Positions 1 to 7,875 of a stretch of 64,000 nucleotides of DNA are shown here, in pieces. This DNA comes from Sulfurospirillum cavolei (GTDB lineage: Bacteria; Campylobacterota; Campylobacteria; Campylobacterales; Sulfurospirillaceae). The translations under genes were made by a program, and so were the position numbers. Position 1 is the first letter of the stretch. Each line of letters opens with the position of its first letter. The notes under the pieces were generated by a model. The model saw nothing but the letters and a program-made list of their open reading frames with translations. It was not told where the DNA came from and did not search any database. The stretch lies in the NCBI RefSeq assembly GCF_000813325.1, contig NZ_BBQE01000002.1. One strand, 5' to 3'.

Positions 1-207
1 GAATTCGACGAGATCGTGGCACACGGCGGAGAATATCTCAAATTCAAAATCGGTAACCTAAGTCGGTATTTTGAAATCGAAATTTTCCCCGAACATGCCG
101 CGCAATTGGTTCCTCAAATGCTCGAATGCCCTTTAAAAGAGATTCTTGCAAACTTAAAAGAGGGCTATTTGGTGTTGCGTAAAGATTTTCAAACATCCAG
201 AGCATAG
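1..207 (+). CDS. HycH-like hydrogenase-associated protein, C-terminal fragment
   Basis: Only the last 68 residues are inside the window; the frame is open from base 1 to a TAG stop. The end of the protein (…LKEGYLVLRKDF…) resembles the end of HycH-type formate hydrogenlyase maturation proteins, which also close with a hydrophobic stretch and a basic tail. The next gene is a HycI-type hydrogenase maturation protease whose ribosome-binding site overlaps this stop, so both probably belong to a group 4 [NiFe]-hydrogenase operon that lies to the left. HycH family membership rests on weak similarity and genomic context; the hydrogenase operon context is more secure. Confidence 0.5.
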   Translation, partial: EFDEIVAHGGEYLKFKIGNLSRYFEIEIFPEHAAQLVPQMLECPLKEILANLKEGYLVLRKDFQTSRA

Positions 208-215
208 GAAGCGAC

Positions 216-668
216 GTGAAAAAAGCACTATTATGCATCGGAAACGAACTTAGAGGCGACGACGGCGTCGCCATTGCTCTTGGGAGGCTTGTCGAACAAC
301 GTCTCCCCTCGTGGACGGTCTTCTTCGGTTACGATACGCCCGAAAACGAATTTGCCGCTTTGCGCGAATTTCAACCCGACGTGATCGTCGTAGTCGATGC
401 AATGAGCGGATTTAAAGAGGATAAAATCGAATTTATCGACCTCAGCGACGAGCGTACCTACGTCTACTCGACGCATAATCTGCCTACGCCGATTTTGATG
501 AGTTATCTTCGAGAAATTTGCATCCAAACCATTTTTTTAGGTATTTGCGTGTTACTCGAAAACGTCTTGCATTTTAGCGAAGGGTTGAGCCAAAGTGCCC
601 AGACGTCCGTTACAAAAGCCTTCGACAAACTTCAAGAACTCGACGCAATGCTTGAGGCGAAAGACTAG
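216..668 (+). CDS. hycI: hydrogenase maturation protease, HycI/HyaD type
   Basis: A 150-residue protein of the M52 hydrogenase maturation endopeptidase family, which removes the C-terminal tail of the [NiFe]-hydrogenase large subunit after nickel insertion. The N-terminus has the typical GNELRGDDGV motif (about residues 8-17, with the metal-binding Asp/Glu), followed by VVDAMSG near residue 60 and the histidine motif STHNLP near residue 84 (metal ligand). Length is normal for the family (150-160). Start is GTG at 216, preceded by AGGAAG at 206-211, which overlaps the stop of the previous gene, indicating translational coupling. Its stop overlaps the convergent ABC ATPase gene by four bases. 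Confidence 0.88.
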   Translation: MKKALLCIGNELRGDDGVAIALGRLVEQRLPSWTVFFGYDTPENEFAALREFQPDVIVVVDAMSGFKEDKIEFIDLSDERTYVYSTHNLPTPILMSYLREICIQTIFLGICVLLENVLHFSEGLSQSAQTSVTKAFDKLQELDAMLEAKD

Positions 669-1426
669 AGGGCTTTAGCCTCTTTCAAACGTCCCAAGAT
701 CGTTTCGTAAAGATGCTCGATTTCCAAGGAAGCGTTACGTTGTTCCTTGGGCGTTTGCGGTGTCACGACCTCTAAAATACGACCGGGTCGTCCGTGCATC
801 AGCACCACTCTATCGCCCAATAACAAGGCTTCGCGAAGCGAGTGCGTCACCAAAACCGCGCTAATGCGATTTTCGCTAAAAAAGCGTTGCATCGCTTCGT
901 CCATAACCTCTCGTCCCACCTCGTCAAGCGCGGAAAAAGGCTCATCCATCAAAATGAGTTTGGACTCCATCGCAAGGGCGCGCGCAAGAGCGGCTCGTTG
1001 TTTCATACCGCCCGAAATCTCCCTCGGATAGGCTTTCGCAAACGAAGCAATACCCGTTTTTTCCATACATTCTTGGGCTTTTTCTCGCTTTTGGCTTTTG
1101 GAAAGCGCGGTACGATGCAACGGTAACATCACGTTTTCTTCGATGCTTAACCACGCAAAAAGCCCCGAATCTTGCGGAATGAAACTGCGCGAATGATGCG
1201 GTGCGACGACGGTTTCGCCGCGGTGCAACACCCTACCGCTATTAGGCGTCTCAAATCCCGCAAACAGTCGAAGCAAGGTCGATTTGCCGCAACCGCTCTC
1301 GCCTACGATAGAGAGACACTCTCCTACATGTAACGTCAGATCGATCTTTTGAACGGCAACGACGCAACGGTTTTCATGGGCTAAAAAATAGGCTTTGCTT
1401 AAGCCTTCGGCTAAGAGTTCAACCAT
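665..1426 (-). CDS. ABC transporter ATP-binding protein, SsuB/TauB-like
   Basis: A 253-residue ATPase subunit of a nitrate/sulfonate/taurine-type importer. Visible motifs: Walker A GESGCGKST near residue 42, signature ISGGMKQRAALARAL near residue 138, Walker B LILMDEPFSALD near residue 157 and the switch His in LVTHS near residue 194. It overlaps the permease gene by eight bases and is last in the leftward operon that starts at about 9500, behind the radical SAM/ArsM fusion. Substrates of this family vary (sulfonates, taurine, nitrate, thiamine precursors, riboflavin), so the substrate cannot be read from sequence; context suggests something linked to the organoarsenical genes. Confidence 0.9.
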   Translation of the reverse strand: MVELLAEGLSKAYFLAHENRCVVAVQKIDLTLHVGECLSIVGESGCGKSTLLRLFAGFETPNSGRVLHRGETVVAPHHSRSFIPQDSGLFAWLSIEENVMLPLHRTALSKSQKREKAQECMEKTGIASFAKAYPREISGGMKQRAALARALAMESKLILMDEPFSALDEVGREVMDEAMQRFFSENRISAVLVTHSLREALLLGDRVVLMHGRPGRILEVVTPQTPKEQRNASLEIEHLYETILGRLKEAKAL

Positions 1427-2195
1427 TGCCTACCCGCTGTAAAATTTTCTTTTCCAAAACCCTAAATCCCCATTTTTCCGCAATAATGCCTACCGCACAG
1501 ATCAAGCCGATGGAGATAAACGCGACTTCAAAATCAAGCGACCAACGTGATTGAATAATGGCATAACCCAGCCCCACGCTACTGCCGACGACCATCTCCG
1601 CCGCGATCAATACGCGCCAACCGATAGCCAGTCCCAAACGAAGTCCTGTTAGAATCGGCAAAGCGCATAAGGGCACGATTACCGTAAAAAAAAGTCGAAA
1701 CGAAGAGAGGTTCATCATCTTTGCCATGGAAAACGTTTGAGCGGGAATCGAATGAATCGCTAATGCCGTGTGCATAAAAATCAGAGGAAACGCGCTCATC
1801 GCGATCATAAAAAGCGTCGCTCTCTCGCCGATACCGAACAAGAGCATCGCAAAAGGAATCCATGCAAGACCGGGCATCATCTGCAAAACGGTTCCGACAT
1901 GTAAAGCGATCGCATAGGCTTTTTCAAAAAAACCGCAGACCGTCCCAAGCGTCACGCCGAAAAAAACGGCGATACTATAAGCGATCAGCCACCGCTTCAA
2001 ACTCATCGTAAAATGGGAAAAAAGTGAAGTGTCATAAACGCTTTCGCCGCTTAAAAGCGAAACGAGACGCATCACAACCGCATCGGGCATCGGAAAGGGA
2101 ATATGCCGCACCGCTTCGACGCTCAGGGCGAAAAGCCACCAAAAAAGCGTAAAAGCACCCATCCAGGCGAGAATCCAAAGAGACGACTTTAGCAC
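1419..2195 (-). CDS. ABC transporter permease, SsuC/TauC-like
   Basis: A 258-residue inner-membrane permease with about six hydrophobic segments and the BPD_transp_1 coupling-helix region (around GLRLGLAIGWRVLIAAEMV). I place the start at a GTG at 2195, preceded by AAAGGAA with good spacing; the open frame continues to 2354 but that extension is very basic, overlaps the binding-protein gene by about 150 bases and has no membrane signal. With this start the gene lies 10 bases after the binding-protein stop. It pairs with the ATPase downstream and the periplasmic protein upstream as a complete three-part importer. Confidence 0.85.
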   Translation of the reverse strand: MLKSSLWILAWMGAFTLFWWLFALSVEAVRHIPFPMPDAVVMRLVSLLSGESVYDTSLFSHFTMSLKRWLIAYSIAVFFGVTLGTVCGFFEKAYAIALHVGTVLQMMPGLAWIPFAMLLFGIGERATLFMIAMSAFPLIFMHTALAIHSIPAQTFSMAKMMNLSSFRLFFTVIVPLCALPILTGLRLGLAIGWRVLIAAEMVVGSSVGLGYAIIQSRWSLDFEVAFISIGLICAVGIIAEKWGFRVLEKKILQRVGNG

Positions 2196-2205
2196 GCGCG
2201 TTCCT

Positions 2206-3105
2206 TTAATGCGCCGTACATTTTTCCACATCGGGGAGATGGGAAAGTTTGTGAGCGTCGTATAAAAATTCCGCCATTTTAACCAAACTTGCCTTGGTTG
2301 TCGTGTCGATACCGATGCGATAAAAATGGTACGCCATCGCTTCTTTCGTCGCACCGACCGAAAGCTTGGAAAATTTTGAGACGATCTGTGCGCTTTCTTC
2401 GGGCGACTCGTTAATGAATTTCGCCGCTTTTTCGAGTGCCCTCAACACGCCGTCCATGTGAGACGCATGCTCTTTAAAACTCGACGCTTTGACCATCAGC
2501 AAAAGCGGATAGGTATTGCCCACGCCGTCCAAACTCTCGATGCGTTTTCCGATGCCTTTTTCAACCAAAACCGAAGGAGTCGGCTCGCTTGCGATGACCG
2601 CATCGACCTCTTTGGACGCCAACGCCGATGCCATCAACGAAGGTTCCAAGTCCATCAACTCTTTGTCCAACGTTATACCCTCCGCTTTGGCTTTAAGCAT
2701 CACGCCGCCGTGCGTCGAAGTGCTTTTTTTCACGGCGATCTTTTTACCCGCAAGGTCTCGAAGCGACTGTGCCGAAGCGTCCACGGGAACGACCACGCCG
2801 TGACGTTTTTCGCCGCCGCCCAAAGCGGTAAGGATTTGAATGTTAGGACAATATTTTGCCACCGCGATCAACGCGGCGGTATCGCCCATCGTCGCAATAT
2901 CCGCATCGCCGAAAATCAATGCTTCGCCGGTCGCAGGCCCGCTCGTAAAACGTTTTGCCGCAATCTCTATGCCCTCTTCCTCAAAAAATTTCTTCTCGAT
3001 CGCCACGATCACGACCGCATCGACGACGCGATCTTGCAACGCGATGATCAACGGCTTTGCGCATCCTAAACTGACCGCCGCCATAACCCATACTATCCAA
3101 CGCAT
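2206..3105 (-). CDS. ABC transporter substrate-binding protein, SsuA/NMT1-like
   Basis: A 299-residue periplasmic binding protein with an N-terminal signal (MRWIVWVMAAVSLGCAKP); the Cys at 15 could be a lipid anchor although the lipobox is imperfect. The body has the NMT1/SsuA pattern: FFEEEGIEIAAKRFTSGPATGEALIFGDADIA in the first lobe and the GKKIAVKKSTSTHGGVMLKAKAEG segment near residue 119, with the DAVIASEPTPSVLVEKG hinge segment. Strong ribosome-binding site AAAGGAG before the ATG. It begins 12 bases after the end of the radical SAM/ArsM fusion gene, so it is almost certainly co-transcribed with it. Ligand unknown. Confidence 0.85.
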   Translation of the reverse strand: MRWIVWVMAAVSLGCAKPLIIALQDRVVDAVVIVAIEKKFFEEEGIEIAAKRFTSGPATGEALIFGDADIATMGDTAALIAVAKYCPNIQILTALGGGEKRHGVVVPVDASAQSLRDLAGKKIAVKKSTSTHGGVMLKAKAEGITLDKELMDLEPSLMASALASKEVDAVIASEPTPSVLVEKGIGKRIESLDGVGNTYPLLLMVKASSFKEHASHMDGVLRALEKAAKFINESPEESAQIVSKFSKLSVGATKEAMAYHFYRIGIDTTTKASLVKMAEFLYDAHKLSHLPDVEKCTAH

Positions 3106-3117
3106 TGTTTCTCCTTT

Positions 3118-6100
3118 TTAAAAAATCGGGCACTTTTTGCCGTAGCAATACGCATTAAATTTCTTCTGGTCGCACTTCGTCTGCTCTTCCGCCAAAAGCC
3201 TGACATGTAAGAAATTTTCCGACAACGAAGAGGCAATCGTAAGTGCCGTCCAGACTTCTCGGTTGCAGCAGCGCGCCGCTTCGTATTCGGCGATTTTGCC
3301 CAAAACCGCATGCGTCACTTTTTGCGCTTGAGAACGTGCCGTTTTTGCCACGGGCGAGGCTTCCAGCAAAATCGCAAATCCGATTCCCACACCCGCCGCC
3401 GCGCCGCACATTCCTAAAAATCCGCACGCGCCTCCGATCACGCTTGAACCCCTCGAAAGAGCCGTTTTGAGCGCATTTTCGGGAAGTTTACCGCCGCTAT
3501 TGCGATAAGCGGTCACAATAATAGCAGGCACCATCGCATGGTGTTCTGGACCGTGTTTGGGAATGCTCGGATGCGCCCTGATCTGCTTAAAAAGCTTTAA
3601 CATGTCGCGTTCTTGAGAGCTTCGGCACAAATGCTCGATAACCGCAAGTGCGTCTTTAGCGTGGCAAGCGTCGCACACGTAGTGCCCGTTTTCACATGTC
3701 ACGCTACTTAGATGTACGCTATGGCAATAATGGCACACGACCTCTTGCACCGTCGTTTCATAGTGCAAAGGTGCTTTACAGACCATACAATCGTGCGCGG
3801 CTTTAGGTGCTATGAGCCCAAAACTTTCCGCGGCAAGGCTTTCTAAAGGTCGTTTCGATTCCGGAGGGAGCGCACAGTTGCAAGCACCGCCTTCTTGATT
3901 GACGATGTTACCCTCTGCGTCGAAACAAAATAAAACGCTTTGCAATGCCTTTGCCGTACGGGCTCGAACTTTGGTTTTAACGCCTTTGTAAAGAACGATA
4001 CCCTCTTCGAGAACCAAACGCTCTCCCTCACCCTTGTACATCACGTCGACGTACGTTTCATGCGAGGGTTTGTACGCTTCAAAACTCAACGAATAAAAAG
4101 GATGTCCTTGTACCTCGCGGTAAAAGAAGCGTTTCACTAAACGAACGTTCGTAAAACCGCTCTCGGCAAGTAAACCCGTTAAATGCGTTTGGCTCAAAGC
4201 ACCCGCAATGCACTCGCCGCCGAGTGTGGCGTCGTTTTTAATGCCCGCACTCGCTTCTTCGTCGCACACGACGTCCGAAACGACGAGCCTTCCGCCCTCT
4301 TTTAAAACGCGAAAGATTTGTGCGAAGAGTTTGCGTTTGTGCGTAGAGAGATTGAGCACGCAATTGGAGGTTACGACGTCGACGCTGGCATCGTCTAAAG
4401 GTAAGGCTTCCAAATAGCCTTGATAAAACGATAGATTGTCGTATCCGAGGTTGTGCGCGACCGCTTTTGCGCCTTCTTGGGCGATACGCAACATCGAGGG
4501 AAGCATATCGACGCCGATAACGCGTCCGTTTTTTCCCACGAGTTTGGAAGCGATGAAGCACTCCACGCCTCGACCCGAACCTAGATCGAGCATCGTCTCG
4601 CCCTCTTTTAAATCGGCTTCGAGAATCGGACTGCCGCAACCGTAGCCTCGAAAGCGCAACGCCTCGGGAATATGCGAGAGTAACGCCTCATCGTAGCATA
4701 CGGGATTTAAAATATCCTCTTTATCTTCCAACGCCGCATCATGGTAAAACGCTTTAACGATGCGAAGCGATTCGCTTTCTCCGGTGGCGATCATACAATT
4801 CGCATGCGTGTGCGCCACCCCCTCATGCGCGCCGCAAGTGTACAAAATGTCGCCCATTTCCAAACACAAACCGGCTTTTTTCGGTTCGTACGAAGCTGCC
4901 TCGGCAAGCATCATTTCCATCGCCAAAGCACGCATTAAAGGCTCGTAAGGATCATCGCCCATCAAAGTTCGGGCATGATGGAAACTATGATCCAAATCGC
5001 CGCCTCCCAATAAAAACCGTAAGGGCGTTTTCAAATCGACGACGGAACTTCGGGCGATGCGTTCGGCCGTCTCGCTTTTCAAAGCTTCGGCAATCGTTTT
5101 TCCTTGCATAAGAAGTTCTTTTTCTCCGACAGTTGCCGCACTTGGATAAAACCGTCCGTCATAGCCCAAAGCCAAGGAACTGCGTCCGGAACTCGAACCG
5201 TCGTGAACCGTGCCTTTGGGGGCAAAAATTTGGGTTTTTAACGCTTCGAAATTGTCGATCGTAACGCCGTGTTCGCATGCGTACATGTAAGCTTTGAGTA
5301 ACGCTTCCAACAGTACGTCCGTCGGCACGATACGAGCGTCGCTCCCGCGTCCGCGCACAAAATACCATAACAGATGCAGATGCGTCGCTCCCGCATTTTT
5401 CGTCGTATCGATCAGGCCTAAAAGCGTATGAAGGTTTTGGGGATGAACGCAAAAAGAGAACGAAAACGCATACGCGTTGTCTCGAAGCCATGCCGCGTTA
5501 CGCAAGACCTTGGCAAACGTGCCTTTGCCTCGAAGCGCGTCGTGTTCGGCTTCCAGTCCGTCTACGCTGATTTGAAACAAAAGACGTTTGGAATCATACG
5601 AAGCGGCTGAAAAAACTTTTTGCACCAAAACGCCGTTTGTAAGGACAACGACGTTCGTCGCTTCGTAGTTCAAAATCGTCTCGATCAGCTCTAAAAAGCG
5701 CGGATGCACCAAAGGTTCGCCGCCGGTGACGATAAACAATCGACACCCGAGCGCATACGCCTCTTGCAGATGCTTTTGAATCGTCTCAAAGGCTAACATG
5801 TCGTTCTCTTCGGGCGAAGAACTAAACAGACAATGCTTACATGTCAGATTGCATCGGTTGGTCAGGTGAATCCAAAATTCCGCTAAAGAAGGAGCTTTCG
5901 TTTCGTATTTGGGACGATAAACGCGCGGATTGGGTACGGCGATACGTTTTTGAAAATGCACGTCGCCTTGTTGCAGTAAAAAGTCGGCTTCGGCATTGGG
6001 AATAAACCAATCGGCACCGTGTTCGTAGACGTAGATCGCACGGTTTTTATATGCAATTTTTTGCCATGAAGCCTTAAAATCGTTCATCTCTTCACGAATC

Positions 6101-6126
6101 GTTTCAGTGTAACTCACGGGTCTCAT
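3118..6126 (-). CDS. radical SAM – ArsM-like methyltransferase – DUF5714-like fusion protein
   Basis: A 1002-residue, multi-domain protein. Residues about 85-300: radical SAM domain with CX3CX2C (C92, C96, C99) and GGEP (135-138). Residues about 470-690: class I methyltransferase of the arsenite methyltransferase (ArsM) type, with LDLGSGRG (513-520), GRVIGVDM (534-541), SNCVLNLS (587-594) and ECIAGAL (638-644); the three cysteines essential in ArsM correspond to C497 (GYGCGSP), C589 and C639. Residues about 690-760 resemble the tail found behind some ArsM domains and end in a GGACNC cysteine cluster. Residues about 780-1002: Cys-rich part with CMVC, CHYC and CDAC zinc-type pairs, then a glycine-rich hydrophobic stretch (897-920) and a final CCNRE…CX8CX4C pattern; I believe this is the DUF5714 type. 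Known ArsM proteins methylate As(III); known radical SAM ArsS proteins add 5'-deoxyadenosyl to dimethylarsinous acid. The fusion could do both. An alternative start at Met14 (6087) would remove the overlap with the upstream gene. Confidence 0.8.
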   Translation of the reverse strand: MRPVSYTETIREEMNDFKASWQKIAYKNRAIYVYEHGADWFIPNAEADFLLQQGDVHFQKRIAVPNPRVYRPKYETKAPSLAEFWIHLTNRCNLTCKHCLFSSSPEENDMLAFETIQKHLQEAYALGCRLFIVTGGEPLVHPRFLELIETILNYEATNVVVLTNGVLVQKVFSAASYDSKRLLFQISVDGLEAEHDALRGKGTFAKVLRNAAWLRDNAYAFSFSFCVHPQNLHTLLGLIDTTKNAGATHLHLLWYFVRGRGSDARIVPTDVLLEALLKAYMYACEHGVTIDNFEALKTQIFAPKGTVHDGSSSGRSSLALGYDGRFYPSAATVGEKELLMQGKTIAEALKSETAERIARSSVVDLKTPLRFLLGGGDLDHSFHHARTLMGDDPYEPLMRALAMEMMLAEAASYEPKKAGLCLEMGDILYTCGAHEGVAHTHANCMIATGESESLRIVKAFYHDAALEDKEDILNPVCYDEALLSHIPEALRFRGYGCGSPILEADLKEGETMLDLGSGRGVECFIASKLVGKNGRVIGVDMLPSMLRIAQEGAKAVAHNLGYDNLSFYQGYLEALPLDDASVDVVTSNCVLNLSTHKRKLFAQIFRVLKEGGRLVVSDVVCDEEASAGIKNDATLGGECIAGALSQTHLTGLLAESGFTNVRLVKRFFYREVQGHPFYSLSFEAYKPSHETYVDVMYKGEGERLVLEEGIVLYKGVKTKVRARTAKALQSVLFCFDAEGNIVNQEGGACNCALPPESKRPLESLAAESFGLIAPKAAHDCMVCKAPLHYETTVQEVVCHYCHSVHLSSVTCENGHYVCDACHAKDALAVIEHLCRSSQERDMLKLFKQIRAHPSIPKHGPEHHAMVPAIIVTAYRNSGGKLPENALKTALSRGSSVIGGACGFLGMCGAAAGVGIGFAILLEASPVAKTARSQAQKVTHAVLGKIAEYEAARCCNREVWTALTIASSLSENFLHVRLLAEEQTKCDQKKFNAYCYGKKCPIF

Positions 6127-6760
6127 ACCTCTTCACTCGTTTTTGAACATAGCCTCGAAGGAGCATCGAGACAATGACTAAAAGAACCATCAACGCGATA
6201 CTCATCCAAAAATCCGTCGTACCGAACGCTAAAGTTTTTGCGCCGATATTGGCATAGACGAATACGCCGGGCATCATACCCAAAAACGTCGCAAAGAAAA
6301 AATCGCGGTAGCGAATCGTCGAAAAACCCGCCGAATAGCTGATGATGTTAAACGGAACCAACGGCACCAAGCGCAACAGTAAAATCATCAAAAAACCGTG
6401 GGACTGTACACTGCGATGAAAATGAATCAGCTTCTCGTTCGAGAGCTTTGCATGCATCTTTTTACCGTACCAACGGGCAAGGAAAAACGACAACGACCCG
6501 CCGCAAAGCGCACCGACGATAATGTAAACGCTGCCTATCGTAAAGCCGAAAATGAGTCCGCCCGCCAACGCTAAAATCCCGTCGGGGAAAAACACGAGCG
6601 GCGCTAACGTAAAGAGTACAATAAATATCAACGGTGCATACATACCGAAACTTAAAACAAACGCCTTGATCGCTTCGACTTGTTCAAACGAGAGAATGCC
6701 GCTTCGATAGAAAAAGAACATTAAGAGTCCGAACGCTAAAAAAAGAAGTGCTTTTTTCAT
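6104..6760 (-). CDS. TVP38/TMEM64 (DedA-like) membrane protein
   Basis: A 218-residue inner-membrane protein with five to six hydrophobic segments. It carries the VTT-domain signature: FFPDGILALAGGLIFGFTIGSVYIIVGALCGGSLSFFLARWYG, then LLLRLVPLVPFNIISYSAGFSTIRYRDFFFATFLGMMPGVFVYANIG, typical of TVP38/TMEM64. Members have been linked to membrane homeostasis, lipid scrambling and metal or metalloid handling, but no specific reaction is established for the bacterial proteins. It is the second of two such proteins in this operon, 23 bases after the Fe-S oxidoreductase gene, and overlaps the start of the fusion gene by 23 bases. Confidence 0.85.
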   Translation of the reverse strand: MKKALLFLAFGLLMFFFYRSGILSFEQVEAIKAFVLSFGMYAPLIFIVLFTLAPLVFFPDGILALAGGLIFGFTIGSVYIIVGALCGGSLSFFLARWYGKKMHAKLSNEKLIHFHRSVQSHGFLMILLLRLVPLVPFNIISYSAGFSTIRYRDFFFATFLGMMPGVFVYANIGAKTLAFGTTDFWMSIALMVLLVIVSMLLRGYVQKRVKRYETRELH

Positions 6761-6783
6761 GGGAAATCCTTTTCAAAACGCGC

Positions 6784-7875
6784 TTACAAGCGTTCGATCA
6801 TACGACGTGAACGGTAACGGTTGTACCATTTTTTGAGAACGCCTTGTTTGGTTTGACGCTTGAGGCGATGCGGCATAAAGATAAAGTCCAACAGATGAAG
6901 CCCGTTTTTGCCGCCTTTGCTCATCGACTCGGCGCAACTTTGGCAGTAGCTTACGATGCTTTCGCATTGCGTTTGAGCGGCTCTGCTTTGCATCTGCGCT
7001 TTAGCAAGATGCGGCGCGCTAAGTTCCATCATACCTCCGCTTCCGCAACACTGCGTTTTATCGCGGTTAAATTTGAACTCTTCAAACGAAAGACCGATCG
7101 TATGCATCAAAGCCCTCACGTCCTCTTGCAATGCGCTCTCAAAGCGCGTGGGACAAGGGTCGTGCAGAGCCACCGCATCGTAAGAACGGTAGCGATCGAT
7201 CGCGGTTTTGGGAACGCCGATTTCGTTTAAAAGCGAATAGAGCGATACAATCGTAATATGCGGCGAATGGTTTTTGATACTCATATAGCAATTCTCGCAT
7301 GCCGTTACGACCGTCGTCGCTCCCATCGCGGCAAGGTCGCTCTCCAAGCGCGATCGGTAGATGTGAAACTGCGCCGTATCGCCCATCATACGCGTGGGCG
7401 TACCGCAACACTGCTGAATGATGCCGATACCGGGCAATTGTGAACGCAAATAATCGAAAACCGTATAAATCAGCGAAGGCGAGTACGAAGAAAGAGCGCA
7501 CCCGGGCATAAACGCCATATGCCTATACGCTCCCGCCGTAAACGATTTGAGCGTTGAAAAACGTTTTGAAAAACTCTGTTTTTGGTGAAACATGACCGCA
7601 CCGTAACCGTATTTTTTCAAAACCTTTTGATCGGCGGCGTAGTGTTCTTTCGTGCCTTGAAAGAGTGTCCCAAAATCAATATCTTTCGGGCACACGTGCG
7701 CGCACAAACCGCACGACGCACACGAAAATGCCGTTGCTGAGCTCGGTTTTTCGCGCGTAAAGCGAAGCAGTAAATTTTTAGGCGAATCGGTGTGCGCGTA
7801 CAGCATCGGACACCCTTTCATGCACGCCTTACAGTCCAAGCACGTTTCAAGATACTGCGCGAGCTTAGCGTCCAC
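6784..7875 (-). CDS. Fe-S oxidoreductase with two 4Fe-4S motifs and two CCG domains
   Basis: A 363-residue protein of the GlpC/HdrD/LldE-type superfamily. N-terminus: ferredoxin-like motifs CLDCKACMKGCP (from about residue 13) and CASCGLCAHVCP (from about residue 53). Two CCG repeats follow, with CCGTPTRMMGD near residue 160 and CCGSGGMMELS near residue 265, each with an upstream Cys (PGCALSSYS; LHDPCPTRFE). CCG domains bind non-cubane [4Fe-4S] clusters in heterodisulfide reductase and thiol-disulfide or quinone-linked electron transfer. No transmembrane segment, so it would need a membrane partner; it sits between two TVP38/TMEM64 genes, overlapping one by 11 bases. It may supply electrons to the radical SAM step or reduce an arsenical-thiol intermediate (inference). 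Confidence 0.82.
   Translation of the reverse strand: MDAKLAQYLETCLDCKACMKGCPMLYAHTDSPKNLLLRFTREKPSSATAFSCASCGLCAHVCPKDIDFGTLFQGTKEHYAADQKVLKKYGYGAVMFHQKQSFSKRFSTLKSFTAGAYRHMAFMPGCALSSYSPSLIYTVFDYLRSQLPGIGIIQQCCGTPTRMMGDTAQFHIYRSRLESDLAAMGATTVVTACENCYMSIKNHSPHITIVSLYSLLNEIGVPKTAIDRYRSYDAVALHDPCPTRFESALQEDVRALMHTIGLSFEEFKFNRDKTQCCGSGGMMELSAPHLAKAQMQSRAAQTQCESIVSYCQSCAESMSKGGKNGLHLLDFIFMPHRLKRQTKQGVLKKWYNRYRSRRMIERL

Noticed and set aside
1419..2354. Long form (311 residues) of the ABC permease
   Set aside because: The extra 53 residues are basic, overlap the binding-protein gene and lack a ribosome-binding site; GTG 2195 with AAAGGAA fits better.
2458..3069. 203-codon open frame on the plus strand opposite the SsuA-like gene
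   Set aside because: Protein is Arg/His/Gln-rich nonsense without motifs, fully inside a well-supported binding-protein gene; an antisense shadow.
4238..4639. 133-codon Arg-rich frame on the minus strand inside the radical SAM/ArsM fusion
   Set aside because: Out-of-frame shadow with extreme arginine content; the main frame carries clear ArsM motifs here.
3118..6126. Selenocysteine in the radical SAM protein, as in rSAM/selenodomain proteins
   Set aside because: No in-frame TGA was seen in the 1002-codon frame; all candidate positions are ordinary Cys codons.
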